A DNA stretch of 64,000 bases from Thiothrix fructosivorans (GTDB lineage: Bacteria > Pseudomonadota > Gammaproteobacteria > Thiotrichales > Thiotrichaceae): positions 434,001 through 498,000 of the forward strand of contig NZ_JAFMPM010000006.1 of NCBI RefSeq assembly GCF_017349355.1. The letters run 5' to 3'. Both the position numbers and the translations under genes were made by a program. Below are positions 1 through 7,811 of the stretch, one piece after another (position 1 is the first letter of the stretch; each line of letters opens with the position of its first letter). The notes below the pieces were generated by a model, which was not told the DNA's origin, did not search any database, and saw only the letters and a program-made list of their open reading frames with translations.

Positions 1-41
1 TTGCGTGAATAAGGCGAAGTGTTGGAATAGAACAGTTTCAT
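1..41 (-). CDS. Glutathione S-transferase, N-terminal start only (partial)
   Basis: The minus strand begins with ATG at 41 and reads MKLFYSNTSPYSR before leaving the window. That is the usual first beta-strand and catalytic-loop region (SPYSRKV type) of glutathione S-transferases. A good ribosome site (AGGAGAAG) lies about 8 bases upstream. It follows the AhpD-like gene in the same direction after 82 bp, so it may be the last gene of the sulfur cluster. Only 13 residues are visible, so the family call rests on a short but characteristic start. Confidence 0.55.
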   Translation of the reverse strand, partial: MKLFYSNTSPYSR

Positions 42-123
42 AGCGGATGCTTCTCCTCTTCGTGTTGATACGACATTATGCCTTCCTTGGCGTTGATAGA
101 GCAGCTTGGCACCTGTCGTTTGC

Positions 124-657
124 TTAAAAATCGCGTTCGACGTGCAGCGCATTCGACACAATATCGCCTGCCACCATCCATGCCCCCAGTGCCAAACCTT
201 CGTAAATGTCTTCATCGCTGTAGCCGAATGCCCGTAGCGCATCCACATCCGCTTGTGTGGTGCTGTTGGAATCTTTCACCGCTTTGAGGATGAACAGCAA
301 CAGGGCGGTTTCGCGCTCATCGAGATTGGCGTTGGCGGGGTCGGCTTGCGTTGCTGCCACTTGCTCCGTTGTCCAGCCGAACATATTCATCAGCATTCCG
401 GCATTCATGTCGATGCAATAAGCACACGCAGTACCCTGTGAAACGGTCATGCGTATCGTGGCTTGCAATGCGCCCGACAAATTGGGATTTTGCATACTGT
501 GTTTGATGAATTCCCATTTCTGGCGCAAATGGAAGGGCACGGCGCTATGCACCTGCATGATGCCCGGTACGCCGCCAAAGCTGGCGGTGATTTCTTGGTA
601 AACATCAGCAACATCGCCAGTGGCTTCGCTGGTAGCAACAGTTTTCAGATAACTCAT
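124..657 (-). CDS. Carboxymuconolactone decarboxylase / AhpD-like protein
   Basis: A 177-residue protein of the AhpD/CMD fold. It shows the CxxC pair (C78-A-Y-C81) expected of the thiol-disulfide site. The histidine that normally follows four residues after the second Cys in AhpD is replaced by Asn (N85), so classic peroxidase-recycling activity is doubtful. The start ATG overlaps the stop of the upstream TusA-fusion gene by 4 bases (ATGA), so the two are translationally coupled. The context (TusA, DsrE2, GST) suggests a role in thiol or persulfide handling. That role is inferred. Confidence 0.8.
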   Translation of the reverse strand: MSYLKTVATSEATGDVADVYQEITASFGGVPGIMQVHSAVPFHLRQKWEFIKHSMQNPNLSGALQATIRMTVSQGTACAYCIDMNAGMLMNMFGWTTEQVAATQADPANANLDERETALLLFILKAVKDSNSTTQADVDALRAFGYSDEDIYEGLALGAWMVAGDIVSNALHVERDF

Positions 658-1412
658 GTGGCTTCTCCTTGGTTGGTATGGTCAGTAACATTGTTGGTTT
701 TCATATCGAGACCGCGCTCTATATAGAATGAATAACCGTATTCTCCTTCCGCTAGGGCTATGTGTTTTGAGCCTGTGGATTTGCATAAAAATTCAATATC
801 GTTGACAGAACCCGGCTCAATCGTCACGATTTCGAGTATTTCCCCCACGGCTAAGCGACGCAGTGAGCGGGCAGTATGCACTAACGGCAGCGGGCATCCC
901 ATGCGTCTAGCATCAAGGGAATCTGCTATCTGTGGGTGTTTTGGTGCGTTGGGTAGCGCCTTGCCTAAGCTATGATTTTGTAATTTTGATGATTTCATTT
1001 TATTAGAGGAAAGCTGTGCAGCATCCATTGTGGCGATTACCCAACTTGGTGCGGGCGTATTGCCATAGATATTGCACATGGAGGTGAGATATTTTGGGTC
1101 AAAAACACGAATTAATGTGGGTTCTGTTAATGAGTCGGCGAATGCGAGTCCGCAGTAATCGCGGGGATGTGATTGTCGAAGGTAGTTTTTAAGTGCTGTT
1201 AAAGCAGAGCTAATGTTACCACTGGTATTGACATCATTGAGCCGAACATAACCAGCGGTAGAGGCATCATTATTGTGAAGATACCATTGGGTATTCTCCG
1301 AATGCTGTATGGCATACCAAACCTGATCGAGGGTATCCCAGTCAATGATACCCGCAAGCGTATCTGGCATTAACTCGATAGATCGCGTTGAGACGGTGTT
1401 GTTTTCTAACAT
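654..1412 (-). CDS. TusA/SirA-like sulfur carrier domain fused to an unknown N-terminal domain
   Basis: 252 residues. The C-terminal part (about 165-233) is a TusA-family domain with the hallmark MGCPLPL, in which C173 would be the persulfide-carrying cysteine. TusA proteins are normally about 75-80 residues and stand-alone. Here about 160 N-terminal residues precede it, with no family I recognise (soluble, Trp-rich start, cysteines at about 87 and 113). The gene sits 34 bp downstream of the DsrE2 gene and overlaps the AhpD-like gene, so the three form one transcription unit. DsrE2 and TusA are known to exchange persulfide sulfur in sulfur oxidisers. The fused domain may recruit a partner, which is inference. 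Confidence 0.75.
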   Translation of the reverse strand: MLENNTVSTRSIELMPDTLAGIIDWDTLDQVWYAIQHSENTQWYLHNNDASTAGYVRLNDVNTSGNISSALTALKNYLRQSHPRDYCGLAFADSLTEPTLIRVFDPKYLTSMCNIYGNTPAPSWVIATMDAAQLSSNKMKSSKLQNHSLGKALPNAPKHPQIADSLDARRMGCPLPLVHTARSLRRLAVGEILEIVTIEPGSVNDIEFLCKSTGSKHIALAEGEYGYSFYIERGLDMKTNNVTDHTNQGEAT

Positions 1413-1446
1413 GGTAATAGTCTTATAGGTTTGATGAATAGCGAAA

Positions 1447-2058
1447 TTAAATAAACAGGTTTACATCCGCTTTCTGTGCAATCGGTAGGAAACTCGCCGC
1501 ACCTACCCATTCGCTGATGCCGTCAATGAAGTCGGATTTTTCATGACCGAACAAATCCACCGTCATCTGACACGCCACCATTTTCACCTCGGCTTCTAAT
1601 GCCAACTCACGCAGCTCCTCAATGGATGCGACACCCTTCTGTTTCATGGTTTCCTTCATCATGCCGGTAGCGGCAGTCTCGAAACCGGGAATACCTGCCA
1701 TCAACAAATTGGGGATGGGCAAATTGGTCTTGCGTAACCACTCCGGCCCCATCGGCATTTTCATTGGCATGGCGGGATTGCCGAGTGGGCTGACTTTCAA
1801 ATCCAGCTTCTTTCTCAGCAAATCCAGACCATAGAATGTGAAAAATACCGTTACGTCCCAGCCCAAGGCAGCGGCGGTGGAGGCAAGGATGAACGGCGGG
1901 TAAGCCATATCCAACGTCCCCTTCGTAGAGATGATGGTCATGGAGGGTATGTGGTTGGCTTCGCGTTCATCCATTTTGTGCTGAAAACGTTCATCGAACC
2001 ATTGGTCAAACAAGGCTTTATCAAAACCCATCGGGCTGGTTTCTGCGGTGGCTGTCAT
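1447..2058 (-). CDS. DsrE2-type DsrE/DsrF/DrsH-like sulfur transferase
   Basis: 203 residues with the DsrE2 pattern: a beta-strand start (SMTIISTKGTLDMAYPPF), an internal hydrophobic helix, a Met/Pro-rich linker (MPMKMPMGPEW) and a C-terminal conserved cysteine in VACQMTVDLFG at about 163. Proteins of this family carry persulfide sulfur and work with TusA and rhodanese in cytoplasmic sulfur trafficking of sulfur oxidisers. It is the first gene of the leftward cluster. A probable TetR operator lies 50-66 bp upstream of its start codon. Confidence 0.85.
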   Translation of the reverse strand: MTATAETSPMGFDKALFDQWFDERFQHKMDEREANHIPSMTIISTKGTLDMAYPPFILASTAAALGWDVTVFFTFYGLDLLRKKLDLKVSPLGNPAMPMKMPMGPEWLRKTNLPIPNLLMAGIPGFETAATGMMKETMKQKGVASIEELRELALEAEVKMVACQMTVDLFGHEKSDFIDGISEWVGAASFLPIAQKADVNLFI

Positions 2059-2107
2059 CGTGCAACTCCTTACGATTTACGGATGTGGTTAAAAATGGGC
2101 AGAATTT

Positions 2108-2124
2108 TACCGACTGGTCAGTCA
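2108..2124. promoter_or_regulatory. Probable TetR operator upstream of the DsrE2 gene
   Basis: The sequence contains TACCGACTGGTCAGTCA. GACTGGTCAGTC is an imperfect palindrome (10 of 12 positions symmetric). It resembles the ACCGATCGGT palindrome in front of the TetR gene (shared pattern TTTACCGA..GGTCA). Two similar sites flanking the TetR gene, one before its target cluster and one before itself, is the usual layout of TetR autoregulation. Confidence 0.5.
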
Positions 2125-2144
2125 AGTTTTAGTATAAATTTTTT

Positions 2145-2753
2145 TCAGCTAATCGCTGTCTCTCCAATGCGGATGGTCAACATGGCAGCACCGATTTCAC
2201 GTATCAATTCGGGATCATTGCGGGTTTTTGCCAACAGCATCAGCCCTTCTATGAAGGCAAACATCGCCGCAGCCGTGGCAGCCGTATTGCACGGGGAAAT
2301 TTCCCCCTCGTGTAAGGCTTTATCCAGCGCGGTTTTCAGTGACATTTCCATTTGCTGCAACAGGCCATTGAGACGCTGGCGGATGACTTCATCCTGCGTA
2401 CTCATTTCCGACGACATATTTCCATAAGGGCAACCCAGCGTTTTGCCGATTTGTTCCTTGGTGCCTTTCTGGAATACATAAATATTTTCCAGCAGGGCAT
2501 TCAGTTGCTTCATTCCTGACCATTCAGGGCGGAACGAGCGGGAGAAAATCTCCTGTTTTGAAATAATGAAAAACTCATCCAGCACTGCCAGCGTTAGCTC
2601 CTGCTTGGAAGGGAAAAAGTGGTAGAAGCTACCTTTTTGTACCCCCGCCATGTCACAAATTTCCTTCACGCCCACGTTACCGTAGCTGCGCGAGTAGAGC
2701 AGTTCACGGGCGCTGTCGAGCAGGCGTTGGCGGGTATCGGTGGATGCTTTCAT
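2145..2753 (-). CDS. TetR/AcrR-family transcriptional repressor
   Basis: 202 residues from the ATG at 2753. The N-terminal helix-turn-helix reads GVKEICDMAGVQKGSFYHFF at about residues 25-45, typical of TetR/AcrR. The C-terminal half is the variable ligand-binding domain. A longer frame extends to 2789, but it would put a perfect operator-like palindrome (2771-2780) inside the coding region, so the 2753 start is preferred. It probably represses itself and the downstream DsrE2-TusA-AhpD-GST cluster, relieved by an unknown ligand such as a reactive sulfur or electrophilic compound. The ligand is inference. Confidence 0.85.
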   Translation of the reverse strand: MKASTDTRQRLLDSARELLYSRSYGNVGVKEICDMAGVQKGSFYHFFPSKQELTLAVLDEFFIISKQEIFSRSFRPEWSGMKQLNALLENIYVFQKGTKEQIGKTLGCPYGNMSSEMSTQDEVIRQRLNGLLQQMEMSLKTALDKALHEGEISPCNTAATAAAMFAFIEGLMLLAKTRNDPELIREIGAAMLTIRIGETAIS

Positions 2754-2770
2754 GGTTATTATCGTAGTTG

Positions 2771-2780
2771 ACCGATCGGT
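2771..2780. promoter_or_regulatory. Palindromic operator of the TetR gene
   Basis: ACCGATCGGT is a perfect 10-bp palindrome 18 bp upstream of the preferred TetR start. It matches the core of the site upstream of DsrE2. Confidence 0.5.
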
Positions 2781-2883
2781 AAAGCGCAAGTAGCGTTCAT
2801 GATTCTTGGATTGATGGAGGATTTACCCGTAGAAGCGTTGAAGAGTCCCTATTTAAGACCTATAGTACCCAAAATGTAACTTA

Positions 2884-2893
2884 CCTAATTAGG
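2884..2893. promoter_or_regulatory. Palindrome CCTAATTAGG just upstream of the nucleotidyltransferase gene
   Basis: A perfect 10-bp palindrome ending 5 bp before the ATG at 2899. Its position over the ribosome-binding region and the helix-turn-helix in the gene product suggest autoregulation. No binding evidence exists. Confidence 0.35.
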
Positions 2894-2898
2894 CAATC

Positions 2899-3498
2899 AT
2901 GGCAGTAAGCAGTATCGGTGACACCTTGTTTTCCAAAACACAGCAGCGTGTCTTGGGTTTGTTGTTTGGAAAACCTGATCAAAGTTTCTACCTAAACGAA
3001 ATGGTGCGTCTTGCCAATATGGGTAAAGGCACGATCAAGCGCGAGTTGGAACGGATGACTGCCGCTGGTTTACTGACCGTTACCACCATTGGCAACCAGC
3101 ATCACTATCAGGCTAATATTGCCTGCCCCATTTACCATGAATTACTCGGCATCACCCGTAAAACGTTTGGTTTGAGCGACGTGATTAGAACGGCACTGGT
3201 GCCATTGGATGCCAGCATAGACAGGGCATTCATTTATGGTTCGATTGCCAAGGAACAAGCGACAGCGCAAAGCGATATTGATTTGATGGTGGTGAGTGAC
3301 ACGTTGGCTTATGCCGATTTAATGGCGGCATTGCTTGAGGCAGAAGCCGCTTTAGGCAGACCGATCAACCCTAACATTTATACAACTCAACAATTCAACG
3401 AGAGGCTGCTGGCAAACAATGCCTTTGTCACGCGGGTAATGCAACAGCCTAAACTGTGGATAAAAGGCTCAGAAGATGACATTGGAAAAACTGGATAA
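2899..3498 (+). CDS. Winged-helix plus nucleotidyltransferase-domain protein (MNT-like)
   Basis: 199 residues. Residues about 10-70 form a winged helix (YLNEMVRLANMGKGTIKREL). Residues about 105-170 carry the minimal nucleotidyltransferase signature: G114-S115, then D126-I-D128 (motif GS-x10-DxD). The domain pair is found in regulators related to MNT antitoxins, which in MNT-HEPN systems AMPylate or neutralise a HEPN toxin. The stop overlaps the next gene, a HEPN-like protein, by 23 bp, consistent with a two-gene unit. Function in this organism is inferred from architecture. Confidence 0.75.
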   Translation: MAVSSIGDTLFSKTQQRVLGLLFGKPDQSFYLNEMVRLANMGKGTIKRELERMTAAGLLTVTTIGNQHHYQANIACPIYHELLGITRKTFGLSDVIRTALVPLDASIDRAFIYGSIAKEQATAQSDIDLMVVSDTLAYADLMAALLEAEAALGRPINPNIYTTQQFNERLLANNAFVTRVMQQPKLWIKGSEDDIGKTG

Positions 3499-3898
3499 TC
3501 TAGTAAAAATTAGGCAACTCAAAACCGAGCCTTTTGACCAAGCTGAATTCGATGGCATGGTTGCTTCAGCCAAACGTCGCTTGCAAGATGCGATGCTGGA
3601 AGCATTATCAGAGGAAAGCCGTTTTTCCTTGGCTTATGGTGCTGCTCATGCTTTATCCCTTGCCGCGATGCGTTGGCACGGCTACCGTTCGGACAACCGC
3701 TATCTGGTTTTCCAGTGTTTGGAGTACACCGCCAATTTTGATACGCAAAAATGGCGCGTATTGGACAAATGCCACAAACTGCGGAATTTGGCTGAGTATG
3801 AAGGGCAGTTGGATATTACCCCGCAATTATTGCAAGAACTGATCAGCATAACGCGGGAGTTGTTTGCACGAGTTGAAGCATCATGCAAGCCTACTTAG
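3476..3898 (+). CDS. HEPN-like protein paired with the nucleotidyltransferase
   Basis: 140 residues, all-helical in appearance, with LRNLAEYE at about 102-109, resembling the conserved RN..(H)Y helix of HEPN proteins. The RxxxxH ribonuclease motif is incomplete: no histidine follows the Arg in the expected place. It may therefore be a non-catalytic HEPN partner. Its overlap with the upstream MNT-like gene (23 bp) and the downstream transglutaminase-like gene (16 bp) shows co-transcription. The HEPN assignment is by pattern and gene pairing. Confidence 0.6.
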   Translation: MTLEKLDNLVKIRQLKTEPFDQAEFDGMVASAKRRLQDAMLEALSEESRFSLAYGAAHALSLAAMRWHGYRSDNRYLVFQCLEYTANFDTQKWRVLDKCHKLRNLAEYEGQLDITPQLLQELISITRELFARVEASCKPT

Positions 3899-4455
3899 CC
3901 AACAGCCATTACATCGACTGGCAACATCCCGCCGTTTTGGCACAAGCCCAAGCGTTAGCGGCAGGCTGCACCACACCCGAAGCCATTGCCAAAGCCTGCT
4001 TCGAGTTTGTGCGTGATGCCATTAAGCACAGTTGGGATTACCGCCTGAATCCGGTGACGTGCCAAGCGTCGGACGTGTTGCAACACGGCACAGGCTATTG
4101 CTACGCCAAAAGCTATTTGCTGGCAGCGTTGTTGCGGGCGAATGGTATTCCGGCGGGTTTGTGTTATCAGCGTTTGACCATCACCGACCAACCACCGTTT
4201 TGCCTGCACGGGTTGAATGCGCTCTATCTGCCAGAATACGGCTGGTATCGGGTGGATGCACGGGGCAATAAACCGGGCGTGGATGCCGAATTCTGTCCAC
4301 CTACCGAAAAGCTGGCGTTTCCGCTGCTGAATCCGCAGGAACAGGATTTGCCGGGGATTTTTGCCGAGCCGCTACCTGTGGTGGTGCAGGTGTTGGAAAG
4401 CAGCGAAACTATCGAACAGGTTTATGAAAATCTGCCAGATGCTGTTTCGATTTGA
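3883..4455 (+). CDS. Transglutaminase-like cysteine protease-fold protein
   Basis: 190 residues with the transglutaminase-core triad visible: C73 in GTGYCYAKS, H109 in FCLHGLNAL and D125 in WYRVDARGNK. The length fits the short cytoplasmic transglutaminase-like family. No signal peptide or membrane segment is seen. The ATG lies inside the end of the HEPN-like gene, so translation is coupled. The substrate is unknown. Confidence 0.8.
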   Translation: MQAYLANSHYIDWQHPAVLAQAQALAAGCTTPEAIAKACFEFVRDAIKHSWDYRLNPVTCQASDVLQHGTGYCYAKSYLLAALLRANGIPAGLCYQRLTITDQPPFCLHGLNALYLPEYGWYRVDARGNKPGVDAEFCPPTEKLAFPLLNPQEQDLPGIFAEPLPVVVQVLESSETIEQVYENLPDAVSI

Positions 4456-4476
4456 AACAAGGAAATTAAAGAGAAA

Positions 4477-4932
4477 ATGAATACTGTAACCGTTCGCCAA
4501 GCCACCTTGTCTGATCTTGATGCGCTCGTACCGTTGTTTGATGGCTACCGTCAGTTTTACGGTCGAGCAAGTGATACCCAAGCGGTGCGGGCGTTTCTAT
4601 CGGATCGTTTTAATCATGGCGAGTCAGCTCTGTTCCTTGCTTTTGAGGGGCAAACACCCATCGGGTTCACCCAGCTTTACCCAAGTTTTTCTTCGGTATC
4701 GCTTGCTCGCACGTTCATACTTAATGATCTTTTTGTACAGGAGCAGTCGCGCCGTAAAGGGATTGCATCAAAACTGCTGTCTGCTGCCGTTGTATTTGCA
4801 AACACGCTAGGTGCTGTCCGTGTCTCGCTATCAACGGCAATAGCCAACGAAACAGCCCAAGCCCTTTACCAATCCGCTGGTTGGAAGCGTGACGAACAAT
4901 TCTTTGTTTTCCACTTTCCACTTCCAGCATGA
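4477..4932 (+). CDS. GNAT-family N-acetyltransferase
   Basis: 151 residues with the GNAT fold: an N-terminal strand (VTVRQATLSDLDALVPLFDG), the acetyl-CoA-binding loop in LFVQEQSRRKGIASKLL at about 87-103, and a C-terminal LYQSAGWKRDEQFFVF strand. The acetyl-CoA P-loop follows the Q/RxxGxG/A form (RRKGIA). It begins 21 bp after the transglutaminase-like gene and precedes a second GNAT. Substrate not predictable. Confidence 0.85.
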   Translation: MNTVTVRQATLSDLDALVPLFDGYRQFYGRASDTQAVRAFLSDRFNHGESALFLAFEGQTPIGFTQLYPSFSSVSLARTFILNDLFVQEQSRRKGIASKLLSAAVVFANTLGAVRVSLSTAIANETAQALYQSAGWKRDEQFFVFHFPLPA

Positions 4933-4969
4933 GAGCAACGACATCAACATATCCTGCGAAGGAGTCAAT

Positions 4970-5458
4970 ATGCAAATCCACCCCGCCACACCCGCTGATG
5001 CGCCAACTATCGCCGTGATGGTTGGCGAATTGTTGCAAGAAATCATGCAAGCTATCGGCGAACAAGCATTCAACTTCGACCTGCCAGCCACCACCGCACG
5101 TTTGCAAACCTTCCTCCACGACGGGCATTACCATGCGTTCGTGGCAACGGATGAATCCGGCACGGCGGCAGGCTTCTTGACCCTGTACCAAAGTTACGCG
5201 CTGTACGCCGAAGGCAGTTTCGGCACGATTCCCGAACTGTATGTACGCCCAGCTTACCGCTCGCACGGCACGGGCAAACAATTGCTAGCAACCGCCCGCG
5301 CATTCGGTGCAAGCAAGGGCTGGACACGCTTGGAAGTGACCACGCCGCCATTGCCCGCGTTTGAACGCACCCTCGCATTTTATGAGCGCGAAGGCTTCGC
5401 GATCACTGGCGGGCGCAAACTGAAAACCTTGCTCCCAAAGGAGATGCCCCATGCTTGA
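4970..5458 (+). CDS. GNAT-family N-acetyltransferase (second)
   Basis: 162 residues from the ATG at 4970, chosen because GAAGGAG lies 5-6 bp upstream; the frame is open further upstream but overlaps the previous gene. GNAT core: IPELYVRPAYRSHGTGKQLL (acetyl-CoA loop RSHGTG) and ERTLAFYEREGFAITGGRK. Its stop overlaps the start of the DUF1272 gene by 8 bp. Substrate unknown. Confidence 0.85.
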   Translation: MQIHPATPADAPTIAVMVGELLQEIMQAIGEQAFNFDLPATTARLQTFLHDGHYHAFVATDESGTAAGFLTLYQSYALYAEGSFGTIPELYVRPAYRSHGTGKQLLATARAFGASKGWTRLEVTTPPLPAFERTLAFYEREGFAITGGRKLKTLLPKEMPHA

Positions 5459-5756
5459 ACTGCGCCCCTCTTGCGAAAACTGCAACAAACCGCTGCCACC
5501 TCATGCTACGGATGCGATGATTTGCAGCTTTGAATGTACTTTTTGTAGCGATTGCGTCAGCTTGCTCGGCAACACCTGCCCGAATTGTGGCGGTGGTTTT
5601 GTGCCACGCCCGATACGCCCCGTGACCAACTGGAAAGGTGATAATTACCTTGGGCACGATCCTGCCTCCACGACCGTCAAGTTTCGCCCCGTGGATTGGG
5701 AGGCGCATCAGCATTTGTTGCTACGCTTGCAGGGGATACCACCAGAACAACGTTGA
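5451..5756 (+). CDS. DUF1272 cysteine-rich small protein
   Basis: 101 residues. The N-terminal 60 residues match the DUF1272 pattern: SCENCNKPLPP, ICSFECTFCSDC and CPNCGG, giving at least eight cysteines that could bind zinc. Ribosome site AAGGAGA lies inside the end of the preceding GNAT gene. Function of the family is not known. Confidence 0.8.
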   Translation: MLELRPSCENCNKPLPPHATDAMICSFECTFCSDCVSLLGNTCPNCGGGFVPRPIRPVTNWKGDNYLGHDPASTTVKFRPVDWEAHQHLLLRLQGIPPEQR

Positions 5757-5774
5757 GTAACAGGAATACTGCCG

Positions 5775-6374
5775 ATGTACATCCCCCAACACTTTGCCGA
5801 ACACGACCAAACCGAAATCCTACGCTTCATCGCCGCCAACGCTTTTGGCACGCTGGTCACGGTGGAGAATGGCGTTCCCTTTGCCAGCCACATCCCGTTT
5901 TTGTTGGAACAGGGCGACACGCTCACGCTGTCTGGGCATCTTGCCAAAGCCAATCCGCAATGGCAGCACTTGACCGCAAACCCGCAAGTGTTGGCAATGT
6001 TCCAAGGCGCACACGCCTACGTTTCACCCACATGGTACGAAGGCGCAGGCGTACCCACTTGGAACTACACCGCTGTGCATGTTTATGGCACTGTCCGCGT
6101 CATCCACGATACCGCATGGTTGCAAGCACAAGTGGAATCCCTCAGCCATTGTTACGAAGGCGACACTCCCAACGCATGGATTCCGAGCTACCCCGCCAAA
6201 ATGCTGGAAGCCATCGTTGGCTTTGAAATCACCATCGAATCGCTGCAAGCCAAATACAAACTCAGCCAGAACCGCAGCGCGGCAGATCAGCACAACGTCA
6301 GGCAAGCCCTAGAAGCCAGCAGCGGGGAAAACGAGCGTGGGGTGGCGGCATTGATGGCGAAACATCAGGAGTAA
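5775..6374 (+). CDS. PaiB-like FMN-binding protein
   Basis: 199 residues matching the PaiB/FMN-binding negative regulator family. It has the start MYIPQHFAEHD, the split-barrel flavin fold, the signature AYVSPTWYE.. followed by VPTWNYTAVHVYG, and KLSQNRSAADQ near the end. In Bacillus PaiB is linked to the PaiA acetyltransferase, and here two GNAT genes precede it, so a functional link is reasonable. Ends 35 bp before the convergent Fic gene. Confidence 0.85.
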   Translation: MYIPQHFAEHDQTEILRFIAANAFGTLVTVENGVPFASHIPFLLEQGDTLTLSGHLAKANPQWQHLTANPQVLAMFQGAHAYVSPTWYEGAGVPTWNYTAVHVYGTVRVIHDTAWLQAQVESLSHCYEGDTPNAWIPSYPAKMLEAIVGFEITIESLQAKYKLSQNRSAADQHNVRQALEASSGENERGVAALMAKHQE

Positions 6375-6409
6375 ACATCGCTGATTTCCATCCCTGATGT
6401 TCCACCATG

Positions 6410-7738
6410 TCAGGTTTTACACCCCTGCTGCCAAGCCTCCAACTCCCGCACCGAAAAGCCCATCCCCGCAATGCTAAACGGGGCGAGATTGGCGAGATCC
6501 ACCTGCAAATCTGCCGCGAATTTCTCCTGATGTTCGGGCGGAATATGCGTTTCTGTATACGTTTGGATATGCGTCGCTAGCGCCTCACCGTGCAGGGATT
6601 GCTGCACAATAGTGCGGATCAGTTCGCGCCGTGTTTGACGGTATTGGACGCGCAACGGGTCGATGCCCATTGCCTCCACAGTGACGCTGTACAATTTACA
6701 CGAGCGTAAATACGAACTCACATACAGTTCTGCCAGCGGTGTGACATTATTGCGTTCATACGTCACCAGTACGGCACTGGCGTAATCATCCTTATCAATA
6801 TCGTTAAACGACAGTGGCACAAGGTTGTTACGTACCAACGGAATATTGCACGCCAAGCGTGAGGTGCGCTTATTCACGTCAATAAATGCCTGCAAATAAG
6901 CAATGTGAACCAGCAGGAAAAAGCTCTGCTCAAACGGGTCATTGATTGCTTGCGCGGTTGTGGTAATCGCGGTGAGTTGTTGTGCTAAACGGTTTTGATT
7001 ATCCATTGGCAGGTAGGTACTGGCAGAAATTCGCACGGAATCTTGCCGTATTTGCCCTGCTGCGCCCGCCGTTACCAAACCATCTGCCAATAGGTAATGC
7101 AGGGAACGGATATTATCCGGCGTAATGTCGAGCCGCTGAATACCATCCACTAAAAAACGGATTGCGTCTTTGTGGTTCAGCAGCATGATTTTTTCTGCAT
7201 CCAGCTTATTGTCAGCCGCCATGCCCTCCAGTAGCAGTTTTTGCGTATCCAACAGCGAATACGTATTGCCTTCCAGCCGCGAAGAGTTGTAGGACAAATC
7301 AATCAATAAACGGTTGAAAATACGTTGGGCATACGTACCCGCCGGTAATTCCACGCGCAGTTGTTGTCCTTGTTGCAGCAAAATCTCGCGCTGTCTGACA
7401 GAGAGGTAAAACGTTTGGTTCGGTTGGTAAGCCGCCAGCCATTCGGGGCGGTAGGTGCAAGGTTCACGGGTAATGAGCGGTTGCCGGATTTGGTGCAGCA
7501 ATTGCAGTGCCGTGGCGGAAAAGTACGGGTGAAGGTTGGTTTCAGCCGCATTAATGACTGTGTAGCGTCGCCCGCGTTTTGTGCCAGTGGCTTGAACTTG
7601 CCCTGAAGTAACGGCTTGAGCCAGCCAGCGGTGTAGAGTGCGCTCGGTGATGTCTAAATGCGGCAAAATGTCCGAAATGGCGGAGGGTTTATCGAGCTTT
7701 TGCAGGATTTGCAGGAGTGTTTCGGTGTTATCGGTCAT
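6410..7738 (-). CDS. Fic-domain protein with degenerate active-site motif
   Basis: About 442 residues from the ATG at 7738 (an in-frame ATG at 7750 lies inside an operator-like repeat and has no ribosome site). A winged or helix-turn-helix segment at the N-terminus (SAISDILPHLDITERTLHRW) precedes the Fic core. The inhibitory-helix motif SSRLEGN (S/T-x-x-x-E-G/N) is present at about 156-162. The Fic motif reads QAFIDVNKRTSR instead of HPFx(D/E)GN(G/K)RxxR: the catalytic His is Gln and the anion-loop glycine is Val. AMPylation is therefore doubtful. The protein may act as a DNA-binding regulator that kept the Fic scaffold. Confidence 0.8.
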   Translation of the reverse strand: MTDNTETLLQILQKLDKPSAISDILPHLDITERTLHRWLAQAVTSGQVQATGTKRGRRYTVINAAETNLHPYFSATALQLLHQIRQPLITREPCTYRPEWLAAYQPNQTFYLSVRQREILLQQGQQLRVELPAGTYAQRIFNRLLIDLSYNSSRLEGNTYSLLDTQKLLLEGMAADNKLDAEKIMLLNHKDAIRFLVDGIQRLDITPDNIRSLHYLLADGLVTAGAAGQIRQDSVRISASTYLPMDNQNRLAQQLTAITTTAQAINDPFEQSFFLLVHIAYLQAFIDVNKRTSRLACNIPLVRNNLVPLSFNDIDKDDYASAVLVTYERNNVTPLAELYVSSYLRSCKLYSVTVEAMGIDPLRVQYRQTRRELIRTIVQQSLHGEALATHIQTYTETHIPPEHQEKFAADLQVDLANLAPFSIAGMGFSVRELEAWQQGCKT

Positions 7739-7740
7739 AT

Positions 7741-7811
7741 TATCCGCCATTTTTGTCTGATATGTGGGGAATATCCGCCATATTGGGCTTGGCGGTCAAG
7801 TTATCCGCCAT
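7741..7811. repeat. Three TATCCGCCAT repeats upstream of the Fic gene
   Basis: Exact copies of TATCCGCCAT lie at 7741-7750, 7772-7781 and 7802-7811, spaced 31 and 30 bp (about three helical turns) so they face the same side of the DNA. The first touches the Fic translation start. This is the layout of an autoregulatory operator array. The rest of the intergenic stretch to 8024 is AT-rich and holds the promoter of the next gene. Confidence 0.6.

Noticed and set aside
6361-6401. AACATCAGG/CCTGATGTT inverted repeat between PaiB-like and Fic genes
   Set aside because: 23-nt loop and no T run; too weak to call a terminator.
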